Of a stretch of 64,000 nt of DNA, positions 23,183 to 35,828 are shown in pieces. The position numbers and the translations under genes were made by a program. Positions within the stretch are counted from its first letter, which is position 1. The number at the start of each line of letters is the position of its first letter. Source of the DNA: Pardosa pseudoannulata (Eukaryota; Arthropoda; Arachnida; Araneae; Lycosidae). The DNA is taken from assembly GCA_032207245.1 (NCBI GenBank), contig CM063503.1, forward strand, positions 104,100,887-104,164,886. Direction: 5' to 3'. A model generated the notes under the pieces. The model saw nothing but the letters and a program-made list of their open reading frames with translations. It was not told the origin of the DNA and made no database searches.

Positions 23183-24565
23183 ATTAACTTCCAGAAGAAA
23201 TGTGAAATGTCATTAAGGAAAATTCTGGGTATGTGCACCTATTTATGGACAGCGAGGACTTACAATGCCTTTATTTAAAAGAAGGTTTATGTCTTTATAT
23301 AATCACGAGTACTTTCGGCGAATGAAATGCAAATAATTCTACATGAAAATAAAAAAAAAGTTAAGAGTAACAACGAAAAAGGCAATATTTTCCTCCTTTC
23401 AAGGAAAAAAATTGAATGTATAGTTAAGTAATCAGACCCTTTAGATCTAAACTGAAAAAATATATTGAAACGGTTTAATATAATTAAAAATGATTCTACT
23501 TAAATGCTTAATGAATTAATACTGGAAATATTTTTATACGGAAAAAAACCCTTACTGAAACTTGCTAAATGATTACTTAACACTTTGCAGGCTGGTACCG
23601 ATTAATATTATGTAAATTTTACTTAAATATATTAGGAATATTTAACTATCCTTTGTAAAAGAAAATGGGGTCATTCCCGAATAAAAAATTAACTAAATCT
23701 TCCATTTCTTTTGTTCAACGGAATAGCTGAATTCCGCCGTGTGTCGTTATTAAAGTAGATGATGGCTAAAATTAATGATAGCAGTAAGCGGAGGTTTTTC
23801 GGAACATGCGACAGCGGGCAACAAAAGAGGAATGTTCGCATAATGACAAATTTCCGCCGGATAAGGCGCATCGCCAAACACCTACAGGAACAGGGAATGA
23901 CACACATAAAAAAATAACTTTTTAAGTGGGGTAAAGGGAATTCCTTCAATGACGTATTACCGGTCTTTATCACGATAACTTAAGGGGACTGTAAAACAGG
24001 ATATTAAATTTAGCGGAATTACCAAAAGGGGATTTGGTATTATTAGTCAACTCATTAGCATAACTTCATGTTTAATTTCTGTTACAGCTCGAGGAAGAAA
24101 ATAGGTTCAAAAAAGAAAATAATCTGATTATTTTTTAATCTTATCAGAGAAAACGGAGGTTTAAAACTGATTTTCCCAACAGCATAGAAAAGTCTGAGAT
24201 AGCAACTAGGCATTCAAGAATTCGAAAAGTTTTCAGATCTTGCATAGCTGAATTAAGGGATTCGTCGGAATTAGACAATATTAAGACCACATTTAATCTA
24301 CATCAATTAGACTGATAATTATTGTTACTTAAAATGTACGTACATTAACGATAAAAAATTTAATGCTATACTTTAATACTATCTTTAAGATTATTAAAAT
24401 ATCTTGCGCTGCACTACTTATTTTGTGCGCAGGTTATATGTTCACGAAGTTTGGTAAGTGTACTGTGGTAGCCACACCACACATTTTCTTTCCCCTTACT
24501 TAGAACAGAACCCCCCCCCCCAAGCAAGTGTCTAAAAGAGCCGCTGTCAAAGCCATGATGAGTCT
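23183..24565. other. Non-coding; GC-richer patch at 23700-23970
   Basis: The patch contains several CG-containing words (TTCCGCCG, GCGGAGG, CCGCCGGATAAGGCGC). A 94-codon minus-strand frame covers it but has no recognisable domain. It could be a conserved non-coding element or a decayed exon; I cannot decide. Confidence 0.35.
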
Positions 24566-24578
24566 TATTCAGGAGTTT

Positions 24579-24746
24579 GGTTTGGTACGCTACGGTCTAC
24601 TTTTTGATACACGAAAGCTGATGAATCTGGGACCAATTGATTAAAGCCGATTCCGAATGGCTACGAACAACCATGGGACGGGATTCAAACCCGCGGATTC
24701 CGGCACCGAAGAACAGCACCCTACCATTCGGTCATCGTGCAGCCCC
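24579..24746 (-). mobile_element. SINE-A copy
   Basis: Full SINE-A with CCGCGGATTCC variation in the head. TATTCAGGAGTTT (24566-24578) and TATTCATGAGTTT (24747-24759) form a 13-bp duplication with one mismatch. Confidence 0.92.
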
Positions 24747-24759
24747 TATTCATGAGTTT

Positions 24760-25790
24760 ATGTTTGTTCAAAAAGGACTAAATCGGCAGATCCTACGTGT
24801 TCCCCATTATGCGTTAGCGTCAGCTTTCGCTTGCAGCAATAAAGTCATTACATTTAGTACACGAGTATTGTGAAACCAAAAATAGATACATTTCCTTAAA
24901 CTTTAGGGTTCTTTTGTGGAAAAGTCAAAGAATAAAAAGTGTTCTCAAACGCATATTATTCGGTTCCTCCCCGAATGAACGGAGATGTGAAACCGAGTGG
25001 GGTAAATTTATAGTAATAAACCAGGGTCGTTAACTAACCGAGGAAGCAAAGGATTCTAAAATGTGCTTTGCTGCACCCTGAGCCGTTATTCCTTTATCAT
25101 AAGAATCAACATTTTTAAGTGATTTCTAAGCATCTCTTGCGGTGAAACACTGTGGAAGCCTCAAAACAAAAGATACGAGGTTTCCTGATGAACATCGCCC
25201 AGTTCTGGATTGAATAGCCGACGACTTACAATGGATCTTAATCATGTTTTTACGCTGACGTAAATTTTCCTTTTCGTAGTAATGCCTAGGGAACTACCGG
25301 ACTTTTGTAGAGGCCACTGTGTCGCTCTAGAAAGGCCAGTGGGTTTTTAAGAGGTAATAATAGTTCTCAGACTGTTGAGAGCGTTTGTTCTAGTATTCGA
25401 AGGGGATTATTTTATTGTGTGAAGCCTTGCTATCTGATGAAGTAACTTTCATAGACGACTGTTGACGAGGTGACAGATCCGTGAGCATATACGCTTTACC
25501 TCAGATTGCTTCTAACGAGCCATCTCAAAATTATTTTGGAATGTTCCTTCACTGGATCCAAATATTTATATTTAATTCATTACCTAATTCAAATTTAGAA
25601 CTGTTTTAGAATTGTTTTATATTTGGAAGATATGCTATTAAGATAATTGTGAATAACAACTCAGTATTTAAGCGACTATGAGAGCCGATTATGTACTGAG
25701 CAATTTCATTAATAAACTACGCCCATGATATTTGTACAAACTCAGATCAGTATGCTACCAATGCCGATAGAGGAATAAAAATAACATTAA
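24760..25790. other. Unassigned, less AT-rich block around 25000-25550
   Basis: This stretch has a more balanced base composition than most of the window but no long open frame, splice pair or repeat signature that I can support. It is a candidate for comparison with related genomes. Confidence 0.3.
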
Positions 25791-25796
25791 TATTAA

Positions 25797-26001
25797 CACT
25801 AGAACACTATCCTTACGTCACGGAGTCGTTATGTAGTTAAACTATTAAAAAGCTGAAAATAAATAATGGTGAACATCCATTTTTTAAAACAAAAGCGTTT
25901 GTCACACCTTTTCTTACTTAAAAACAAATTTTTAAAAAAAGTTATCTTGCAGACAAAACAGTCGTAACAACGTTCGATAAAAACAAGATAGCGTTCTAGA
26001 G
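25797..26001. mobile_element. 205-bp TTAA MITE T2
   Basis: TTAA at 25793-25796 and 26002-26005. Ends are CACTAGAACACTATC on the left and the complement of CTCTAGAACGCTATC on the right. Non-coding. Ends of the same type occur alone near 35824, 38973 and 40503. Confidence 0.85.
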
Positions 26002-26723
26002 TTAAACTAAAATTAAAAATGAAGAATGGTAATTTCTTTTTAGAGGTATTGCCATATCTTTGCTTATTACTTCATACTGTATTACTTACAAATAAGACAA
26101 ACTGGGATATCCAGCAGTCACAAAACGAAGGAAACTGCAGTATACAGGTGTCTTATATGCAAAACTTTACAATAATCTTAAAATAAAACACCAGTTGGAA
26201 TTTAAAATGGTTCTTGGGAGAGAGAAAAAACAATGCTGGTATATATTTTATTCACTTTTATATCACCAATACTGAAATCAGACTGAACCATAATTCTTCT
26301 TAATTTTAAAGCAAACAGTGACAATTTCATTTCATTTGTATAGATCTTGATTACTGTAAACATTAAAATCAACATTTTTAAAAATAATAAAAATTTACAT
26401 ACAATCAGGGTTGGCATGATTTAAATCAGTTGATTTAAATCATGATTTAGATCTTGATTTAAATCGGTTGATTTTTTTTTTTTAAATCATTGATTTAAAT
26501 AATTTTTTTTTCATTTCTCTTAAAACCTACATTCGAAAGACAGGAGAATTGGGAATCAGTCAGCACAGAAATACAAATAAGTAAAAAAGTGTAAATATAG
26601 TATGTTTTCTAAGAATTTAGGGGTTGTTATCAGAAAGTATGTAGTGGGGGTAGGTACCACTAGTTATGACTAGTGCAATTCATTTTATGTAATGGGGGGT
26701 AAAGAGAGTATTACAGAACTTGA

Positions 26724-26902
26724 TTCCGAACGATGACCGAATGGTTAGGGTGCTGGCCTTCGGAACCGGAGATCGTGGGTTCGAATTCCACTATGGCATG
26801 GATGTTCGTACCCGTTCGGAATCGGCTTTAAGCAGTAGGTCCCTGTTTCATTAGCCCTCGTGTTGCAAAAAGCAGACCGTAGCGCTCCGAAACCAAACCA
26901 AA
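26724..26902 (+). mobile_element. SINE-A copy in plus orientation
   Basis: One of only two SINE-A copies on the plus strand. Box A-like GATGACCGAATGG and box B GGTTCGAATTCC are visible, with an ACCAAACCAAA tail at the right. TACAGAACTTGA is duplicated at 26712-26723 and 26903-26914. It splits the hAT transposase remnant, so it is younger than that hAT insertion or its ancestor. Confidence 0.95.
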
Positions 26903-26909
26903 TACAGAA

Positions 26910-27053
26910 CTTGAAATCCAGTTTGTCTACCAAATAACAACAGCTGTCACATTATCTCCTAGAATGGAAAGACAGTTTTCTTCTTTTGGTATTTTTCATT
27001 CTAACCTTCGTAAACAATTAGGAGTGGATACGACATCGAAACTAGTGTTTTGA
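26910..27053 (+). pseudogene. hAT transposase C-terminal dimerisation fragment
   Basis: An open stretch of 47 codons ends at a stop at 27051-27053. It holds the M-E-R-Q-F-S-S-F-G core, equivalent to the ERxFS motif of the hAT C-terminal dimerisation region, followed by H-S-N-L-R-K-Q-L-G. The upstream part of the transposase is cut by the SINE-A and not recognisable. This is a fragment, not a functional gene. Confidence 0.75.
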
Positions 27054-27431
27054 TTGAAACAGTTAAATCCATAATTCGTTTCTTAAAAATATTGAAATAA
27101 TTGTGAATTTTTTGTGTTTTTTTATAAATAGTTTGCATTAAATGAATATATAATTTGTTCTTTAAATTTACATCTTATTTAGTTTGCACCATCCATTTAC
27201 AAAATAATGAAATGTATTTAGATTTTAATTTTAGGTAATCAGTGTGTAGAATATACTAGATAGATAAGTTGTTATTTATAACAAACTATTCCATGTATAT
27301 TGCAAAAAATATAAAAACACAACAATAATTAGAATTAGAATTCAGAAAAAAAATCAAATAAATCTGATTCAAACCAAATACATCGGATTTTTTTTTTAAA
27401 TCTTGATTTTTTTTCCAACCCTGCATACAAT

Positions 27432-28100
27432 GATTTTCGACATTTTCTAACGATATAAGTGAATGTCCATTTTTAGAAATTATTTTTCTTTCCAGGATTT
27501 ATATCATTACTATTTTGGTAATGCAACCCTTGCAGATTTATATTAGATCCCTAAATGCTTTATCCTATATCCTAACACCAATCGTGTGTACGACACTAAA
27601 GACCTATTAAAGAATCGTGAATAAAAAAGCTATTTCAGAATTAAAATTTTTCCTTTTTATTTCAAGGGGCTCCATTAATCTGGCTACAAAACAGATCAAC
27701 AAGAGTTTTCACACAGTGCGTTATTAAAATATTGCGATTATTACCAATAGCATATGCTATAGCAAAGCATGTTTCCAAAAATTTAAATTTTACTGCTTAC
27801 AGTAAATGGCTACGGCAGTTGCAACGAATGACTAAAAAACCTATTTCAAATACTGAGATTTCGATTTTTAACAGCAGTAATTAGACCTTCACAGGAAATT
27901 TTTAAAATAGGGGTTAGATTCATATTTAGAAGTTAAAATATGAAAAAAAAAATTTAAAAACCTGACAACTCTAAATAAAACCTCCAGTTATTTTTCATAG
28001 ACAGCATCTACAATTTGCTTCAATTCTTTCTTAAACACTACTAACCCTAAACTTCCTCTTTATTTTTAAATTCTATAACTTTCTCAACCCTTTTTACTAA

Positions 28101-28106
<6 letters not shown>
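27432..28106. other. AT-rich sequence, nothing recognised
   Basis: No repeat or coding signal assigned. Confidence 0.45.

Positions 28107-28143
<37 letters not shown>
28107..28143. repeat. (AT)n microsatellite
   Basis: Perfect alternating AT of about 37 bp. Confidence 0.95.
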
Positions 28144-28144
<1 letters not shown>

Positions 28145-31100
28145 CTTGAAAAAGTTCCCAAAAAATTTTAAAAAAATTTAAAACAAAATAAAAATTATCT
28201 TTCATTTTTATTATCATTATTTTTATTTATGATGGACAGGGCCATAATTGTAATTTCTTTTAATTTTTATTTATTCATGAATTTCATTGCGTAAACTCCT
28301 GTACATTTTTAAAATAATACTGCAAATTTTAAGAAGCACATCAGTTATGACATCATTAGCGCTCATTATTGGGGATACGACTTCGTGTGAAGTTAAGCCT
28401 TCACTACTTGGACTAAACGAACACCGATAAGTCTTTAATATAAGAATTTCTATTTCACTACTCATTTCTTCGTTTTATTTGAAAAATTTACACAACCTAC
28501 ACACTTGCTTTCAGTTATAATAGTATGTAAATATTTCTTATGTGATATGCTAATTAAACGCCGAAAGAGATGGTTGAATAAAAACAGAGAACCTTTAGAT
28601 ATCACGTTATTGACATTTCGGTCTCGTTGGATTAACGAAAGGAAGATAAAATCCCAAAATCACATATTAAACGTATACTATTAAGAACTGAACAGATCTT
28701 GAAATTAAAAATTATTAGATCATCTGCTCCTAACTATTCTCAACTAAATCTCTATAATTACACCAGTAATTTTTAGCTCAAGATAAAAGAAAGGTTTAAG
28801 CAATAAACATCAATGCCTTTCCCTCTAATCGAATTAGTTACTTAAAAACCTGCAACCAACTATCTATACCCAACGGTTTCGTCTTAAGGTGTGTTTACGG
28901 GCTAGGTTAATTCCAAGCACCTCAAAAGAATTCAAACCGGAAGTCAGTGCCATGCCTTTAAACAAACAGCACTCTGGAAAACTTTCCCACCCACAGAAAA
29001 AATGCAATGCCTCATAAGTTGAGCGGAACTGAAACAAGTGCAACCTGCACAAGCTGGGTGGTACTGAGATAAATAACAGGTTAAAAGACATAAACGTCTG
29101 AGATAAGTGATAAAAATAAACCAGTTACTTCTGTCAATTCAGGTATAGGTCCAAGATCTTCCTGCTATGTGATATTAGAAGCCAATTATTCAAAAGCGTC
29201 CCATAAGAATCGGAAGGCGTTGATTAAGAATTTGACAGCAGCCACTCCCTTCAACGTAAGTCCTGAACAAACACACATAAATAAAAGAAGAGATAACACG
29301 TTCACTTGACCTCTTTCGTCACTAGGGCCGAATTCCTAAGGGATTTATTGCATAATTAGTTTTCTTTTTAACGTTGAAGGGCAACTTAGCTGCTCCTTTG
29401 GACAGTTAGGTATCATCAAAGTGAAATGAATGAAGATATTCAGAAACACTAATAAAAACGTCGGGTTTTTTAATCATAACTGGCATGCAAGGGATTGGAA
29501 TTTCCGATAAAAACATTTCATAAGCTAGTAGATGTACCCATGTTCAACACATTTTCCTCACCAATCTCTCATGCAAAAGAAACCACCAAACACAATGTAT
29601 CAGACTCAGTTCGTACTAACCGTAAATTTTGTATGTTTCAAATGATATTTCAAAGCCATTCGAACTTTTATAGATATTCCTATTATTTAATAATTTTTCC
29701 TATACAGCGCAACATTAATTAATGCAAAGTAGTCATTGCTTTACCCCCCCCCCTTTTCCAGAAAGATAATTTAGAAGAAACGGGTATTTTATTAACTTTT
29801 TTTAGTTTATTGTAATTCATACAATATATTTCGATATAGTGATACCATTTTCTTCAAGGCCCTTAAACCAAAAGAAATTCCATATATAAAAATGAGGGGT
29901 CACTTTACTTCAGGGTTGCCACAAAAAAAATTTCTTTGCGAGGGAGGTTTCTCCCCTTCTATTCATATCTCGAATACAGCAATCCTTCCTAGCACACGCC
30001 CGCAGTGTGTGTAGAGCAATCATTACAGGGGCTATGGGGATATTAAATTAACCCCCCCCCCTTCGCTACGCATCTCCTTCAACTACATATATGTAATCAA
30101 ACAGATATCATAAATTCTGGTCAGAATAAAAATGTAGCCCCTATTGTTTTTACTTGCCCTGGTTACTGGGCAAGGAGAAAGCTATGCAGCTAGACAATGA
30201 ATAATGTTGCTATCAGGCCACATGGAAGACAAGCACAATTTTGAGAACTTAAACCTTTATTGAGGAGCTGCTAAAAAGGCATCTTTGCCCGTCAACGGCT
30301 GACAAAAGATTGATACGAAAAACACTTTGTTCGAACAGAGTATACCCCACAGCGAGACAGATAGAATATTCCCAAGGGACTACAAAATTAGTCAGCATAT
30401 TTAATTGTTAGGTCAAAGAAAAAAACAGATCCATTTGCCGGCGACAGATGTAAAATGTGTTGAAAGGACAGAAAATTTACATCTATTGCACGAAAACTTT
30501 GGGAAATGTGTTGGAGGAATTTTAAATCGATGACACTCCATTGATTAAGACATTTTGGGGCTGGGAAAATAGATTTTAAGGAATTAGAATGGGAGAGAGG
30601 AGGCTTTTAAAGAGATATTAAAGTGAAATAATTTTGACATATTACGTAAACATAGATACATGGTCGGTTCTAGTCAATTAGCCGCTTGGGTGTATAATAT
30701 TTGGCTGCCGTTAATCAATATGGATTCGTAATAGATTCAAAACTTAATCCAATTCAAAAAAAGCTTACTATTATATGCTCTATATAATTGAATAGATCTC
30801 AAAATATAAAAATATATACACTATATATTTTACGTTTATTTACCCTATTAAACAGAGAAGCAATATCCATTAAAAACGGCACTTTTCGTGTTTTCTTGTA
30901 TAACAGTTCATCAATATCTGATAATTCTAAATTCTCACATTAGTACTTTATAATGCTATGTGAAATGATAGGAAGACAGAACAATTTTGTATCTAAATTA
31001 TAACTTACCTTATGAAATTTTACAAGGAAAATTTTCTTTTTAAGATGCATTAATATATTGCAATTCAATTGTTTTTAAGTAATAAAGTAAGTGAAGAAGT

Positions 31101-31286
31101 ATGCATTAAATACTAGCCAAATTTCATAACGATAACTTCCAGACGCAAAAAGGCGGATAGATAAATACTTTCGCAAAACAATATCTATAAATCCTATTTC
31201 CGAAAGAAATTTTTAGTTAGCATACTTTAATATTTGCCTATTTTGGGCGCCTGATTGACGCACGAACTTCTAGCCCCGACCCTGCT
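28144..31286. other. Non-coding; lone hAT-like end at 29912
   Basis: CAGGGTTGCCACAAAAAAA at about 29912 resembles a hAT left end without a partner. C-runs occur near 29745 and 30050. The stretch around 29935-30070 shares words with 44890-44960 (TCTCGAATACAGCAATCCTT against TCTCAAAATTAATAGAGCAATCC), suggesting an old repeat. No gene is supported. Confidence 0.35.
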
Positions 31287-31556
31287 TGTGTGTGTGTATG
31301 TATGTATATATATGTACGTATGTTTGTGTATGTATATATATATGTGTGTATATATATATGTATATATATATATATTATATATATATGTGTGTGTGTGTGC
31401 TTATATATGTGTATATATATGTATATATGTGTGTGTATGTGTATATGTTTATGTATATATATATGTGTATATGTGTATGTATATATATATGTATATATAT
31501 ATAATATATATATATAATATATATATAATATATAATATATAATATATATATATTTC
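31287..31556. repeat. Compound TG/TA microsatellite, about 270 bp
   Basis: Mixed TGTG, TATA and ATGT runs without non-repeat breaks. All overlapping open frames (Tyr/Ile/Val/Cys rich) in this interval are artefacts of the repeat. Confidence 0.95.
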
Positions 31557-32379
31557 TATTTATACGTGTATGCATATTTTATATTTTAGGGTTCGCGTTT
31601 ATGCAATTTAAAGGGGCTTTTTAGGCAAATTTGTAATAATGGAACTAAATTCGGCAAAATTTTCCAATTTTTTATGCTGAACGATCCACATTTTTCACAT
31701 TAGTGGGTTCATGGGATTCAGGTTGCGGATAGTTCATTGCAAACATTGTACATGCATAGCTGCATATATACATGAATAATTAACTTTAAATAAACGAATG
31801 AATATGCACATATTATCCCTCGCACATTTACGTGTACGGAGTTAAAAAAAATAAACCTTTTATTTCTCGACCTCAGAATTAATAATAAGCAGCTTAACAG
31901 CGCAAATCTTATGTAACTATTTGTACACCATAAAAAGAGTAAGCAATTTATGAAAGCAGACTAGAAGAAATTTCACTCGACGGTAGTAAAAAGTTTCCTT
32001 TGACGTAGGTGTCATAAAAAAAAAGTTCTTTCGGTGTACGAGTAGATTTATTTGTTCAGACTGTATCTGAAAATGTTTTTGCCATTATACTAAATCTCTT
32101 GCATTTAACTGTTTATGGGTGGCAATTTGACAAAAAGGTAATGAGTCACATTAGAAAAAAAAATTAGAATAACTATGATGACGCGGTATTCTGAATAAAA
32201 ATGAAACAGTTCTCAATCTTTTATTCACAAAAATTCTTTTAACAATTTGATTTCATAAGAATGAATCAAAGGCACTGAATACATTAAAATAGGAAAGAAA
32301 TCATTGCGGAAAAATATGAATTAAATATAGCAATGCGTAAATAAAAAAAGTATCGATATAAGTCTAGTTTGGAGAGCTA
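31557..32379. other. AT-rich sequence, nothing recognised
   Basis: No repeat or coding signal assigned. Confidence 0.45.
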
Positions 32380-32508
32380 TTGTCAAATTTTGCAGCATTA
32401 AGGTTAATTAGACCTGGGCCTACAGCTTAAAGCTGACTCCGAACGGATTCAAACACCCTTGCAAGCAGCAGGAATTGTGTCAAACTCTTGTACCGAAGAG
32501 CAGCGCCA
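32380..32508 (-). mobile_element. Degenerate SINE-A
   Basis: GGTTAATTAGACCTGGGCC, CAGCTTAAAGCTGACTCC and GTACCGAAGAGCAGCGCC keep SINE-A order. Tail and box A region are lost. Confidence 0.6.
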
Positions 32509-32849
32509 CAAATGGCAACAAAAATATTTCATAGTATATATGAAATATTTTTGTATATTTCATAGTATGACGTAGCAAGAAAAAATATTTTGATCGAAGG
32601 GGCATAATTTCAAACAAAAAATATCTTGAAAAAAAAATTAAAGCTCTTTTTAAACTGACCAAAAATGCATTCTAAATAAATATACGATTACAGAGTTAAA
32701 AACATGAGTTAAAATACATTTTACAGTGCTAAATACACAGTTTACAGCTTTATTTTTCTTAACTGTTGCATAAACGTTTCTATACACATTTTCAAAGCCC
32801 ATTGTATGCCCATCAGGGCTAACTTTGAAAGTCTTTCTTACCCCATGCG

Positions 32850-34320
32850 GTATCGGAGGTATACACGTGAAAAAGGAGCGTTCTACGGGGGTTCATGTAA
32901 CAAGAGGAGCTAATAAGATCCCCCATAGAATATAAATATTCGAGAAGAGGTCTTTATCCCGCTCTACGATGGTAAACTGCATTTTGTGATCTTCTGTCCT
33001 CAGGATTTTTTTTTTTTTTAAACCATTTCGATAACCGCAATTCAAGTTCTAAAGTTAATATATTTGAATTCTTTTGTTTTAAATCCTTCAGATAGAATTT
33101 GAAAGCATATTCCCTTTCCTCAACATTTTTTCATGAGAAAATTCTGGAATTAAATCTCTCAATCTTGTCAGTTTTGATGAGACAAAAACCTCTCTTCCAC
33201 AGAATTGTATGTGGAATAGCTTCACTGAATATCGATACAGTTTGATACCTTCCAACCCACCTGGTTTTGCAATACTTTCATAAAGGACTGAAATGGCAAG
33301 TTGATTTAAAAAATTTCTTTAAATATAGCAATTATTTTAGGTGATGTTATAAAATATGTACAAATATCATTTACTGCTCAAAAAACATTCCTTATTCCTC
33401 GAAATTTTGATGCATAACGTAAAGACAGATTGAAGCATGATACGGATAGGCAATATTAAACTGAGCGAAATACTGCTTTGCACCGTGAAGACTAAGCTTG
33501 CATTTCACTGTAAGATCTTCTCATGAAAACAGTACAATCATAACCTATCTCCTCATTCTTTTTTAACGCAACCCTGAATGTTGATGTTAAGAATCAAAGC
33601 AAATCCTATGCCAGTAATATCCTTTACATAAAAAACTTTAAAGTCTTTTCCAATTTTTCGCTGCTGTTCGTCTAAATACCTAACGCAAAATAAAAAAATT
33701 GTTTTGTGTTAGGAATGTCGGACGTTTTGTCGGCAAGAAGAGAAGAATTGGGCTGAATGAACTCTTATTATTTCATTTTATAAGATTGGGCTTCTATATA
33801 GTGCGCTTGCCCCTACAGTGTTGATGTGATCTAAAAGTGCTTTATCTCCTCGTGCACGATACCTCAAAAGTGCTTTAAAATTGCAATCATTTCCATCTGG
33901 TTCGTTCATTATCAGCCGCCCATTGCTTCTATCTCCTAAAAGGAGGATATCTTTGCCTTCCGCATAACATGACTGTCTCTATTACTGCACGAAGATGTAC
34001 TGTTTTGTTTGACTTTTTAGTTGTTTATTAAGTCTTAGATTAATACTTTTTTTTCTACCTTGACGAATATCAAGAAAATCTTGTACCCTTATCATAGCTT
34101 CTTTGTGCTATTGAATAGTAAAATGATTGACGAAAATTTTTAATGCATCTTTTCAGTTTGTCAAAGAAGTTAACACAATTTCATAGTCTTGAGTACGATC
34201 ATTTTCCTAAACCAGACATAATTGCAAATGAGACAAGTTTTACAAAAAGCCCTTTTTGCAAAGGATGAATATGCTAACCACTGTAAACGATTTAACTATT
34301 TCACCTGATTTTTTTTTTTC
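32850..34320 (-). pseudogene. Decayed DUF4371-type hAT transposase
   Basis: Read on the minus strand, several family landmarks appear in order. (1) 34211-34283: a TTF-type zinc-finger segment, W-L-A-Y then F-C-K-T-C-L-I-C. (2) 33781-33951: 57 open codons with L-I-M-N-E-P-D-G-N-D, F-K-A-L-L-R-Y-R, D-K-A-L-L-D-H-I and A-L-Y-R-S-P, the DUF4371 signature. (3) 33661-33681: R-Y-L-D-E-Q-Q. (4) 32866-32886: V-E-R-S-F, the C-terminal hAT dimerisation motif. Stops and frameshifts separate them, including a probable Gln to stop change at 33778-33780. These proteins are often annotated as ZMYM1-like or 52-kDa repressor-like in animal genomes. Not functional. Confidence 0.85.
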
Positions 34321-35586
34321 CTTGCCATCTTTAGAAATCTGAGTTTTGAAAGAAATAATGTCTGAAATCCAGAGTACATTTCCATAGACTCTCTGTTACG
34401 TCATCATGAATGCCACTAAAACTGGTATATAAACCAATATCATTTCAAAAGTATCAATCTGTTCCTTCCTTATTTACACATGTTGTTCTGGTTAAATGAG
34501 AAAAATCTGGATCCAATTCTTTTACTGTGAAAAATTTCAGTGCGTTTTCAAGTATAAGACTGGGGATCCAAACTCATTAGTTCCTTCCACCTGAAATTTA
34601 TCACAAAAATCTATATTTATAATAACGTAAAATTCGTGTACTAAGGGACCTAAAAATACAAAACTTGGTATGAATACACTTGCCCATACTCCAGAGTATT
34701 TAAAATATTTTTAAAATGAAATTGAGTAATAGTGAGAGAATGTAGTTAATCTTTGAAAATAGGCCCATATGTGTCTTTTTTAAGTTACTTGAAGGTTACA
34801 ACTGCCTTTAATTTTGTAAATTTCTAAATATGTTAGAAATCGCAAATTCATACATTACAAATTTTCAAAGATCTATTAAAAACAAAATTGTAAAAATCCA
34901 TTATGTCGAGAGTAGAGACGGAATTTTATGTAAAGTAATTAAAAAGCAATAAGAAACACTTACCTTTTATCTTTTAACTAACTATCTAGTGTACAAGTCC
35001 TCTTCTGTATCTCGTTCATTCCATTCTTTCTTTGCACTGTGCTAACCCAAATCATTAATCACAAATGTTGAGCCCAGCTGTTGTTATCGTAACAAAAGCT
35101 GGACACAAGGGTACTATGATACAAAGAGACAATTCCATTAGAAGGCTCTGTAAAATGGCGGCCTCAGCAGCGAAAATAAAACATTTACGAATTTGGGGGG
35201 GCAGAATTTCGAAGCCTTGAGCCATATTGAAAAACCTACCACACAGTCCCGCGCATTATCAACATGTAGTCAAGATTTCGTTTCACTTAAAAATAGAAAT
35301 TTTTGAAAAATAAACCTGAATCAAAATATTACACGGGAAGCAGCTATCTTCCAAGACCAAATATTTTGAAAAATACACGAGAATACCCTTCTTGGGATAA
35401 ACTTCTATCAAACAAGATATACAAATATTAAGATAATACAATGCTATGTCTCTGATAATCAATAGTGTAGTGAGTGTATAAAAATTCGATGTACATGTTG
35501 ATCACTTTTCACAGAGTTAGAAAAACAATTTTTGAAGAAAAATGAGATTATTTTTATTTATTAAATGCTACCTTCTTTGTTAGTAC

Positions 35587-35638
35587 AGTTATATTCCCAA
35601 AATTTCGGAGCGGCCAAACCCCCTGCCTACGTCCCTGC
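35587..35638 (-). mobile_element. Probable 5' end of the DUF4371 hAT element
   Basis: On the minus strand the stretch starts CAGGGACGTAGGCAGGGGG, typical of hAT ends. It lies about 1.3 kb upstream of the transposase remnant in the right orientation. The other end and the target duplication were not found. The intervening 34321-35586 has no clear coding sequence. Confidence 0.5.
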
Positions 35639-35792
35639 AAGCTTGTTTTCACCGAACGTTATTCTGTTACGACTGCTAAACAACATTTAAAAAAAAAATA
35701 TTTCAAGTCAAGAAAAACTAGTAATTTATAAATTTTCGTTAAAAAATGCAAATTCAATCAACTTTTGACAGTTAATTTTTAAAATATTAAAA

Positions 35793-35824
35793 CGTCTTCG
35801 ACGCGTAAGGATAGCGTTCTAGTG
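35793..35824. mobile_element. Solo T2 end
   Basis: GATAGCGTTCTAGTG followed by TTAA (35825-35828) matches the right end of the T2 MITE. A CGTCTTCGACG palindrome lies 26 bp inside. No left end is visible upstream. Confidence 0.55.
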
Positions 35825-35828
35825 TTAA

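Larger units (their letters stand above)
26406..27423 (+). mobile_element. hAT element with perfect 8-bp duplication
   Basis: The ends are CAGGGTTGG and CCAACCCTG. CATACAAT is duplicated exactly at 26398-26405 and 27424-27431. Subterminal regions are rich in GATTTAAATC and ATCTTGATTT palindrome-like units. The interior carries the 3' end of a hAT transposase and a SINE-A insertion at 26724-26902. Confidence 0.92.

Noticed and set aside
23689..23973. 94-codon minus-strand frame
   Set aside because: No domain or homology that I can recognise; kept only as a composition anomaly.
31255..31575. Four overlapping open frames of 66-95 codons on both strands
   Set aside because: They lie in a TG/TA microsatellite and consist of Tyr, Ile, Val and Cys repeats.
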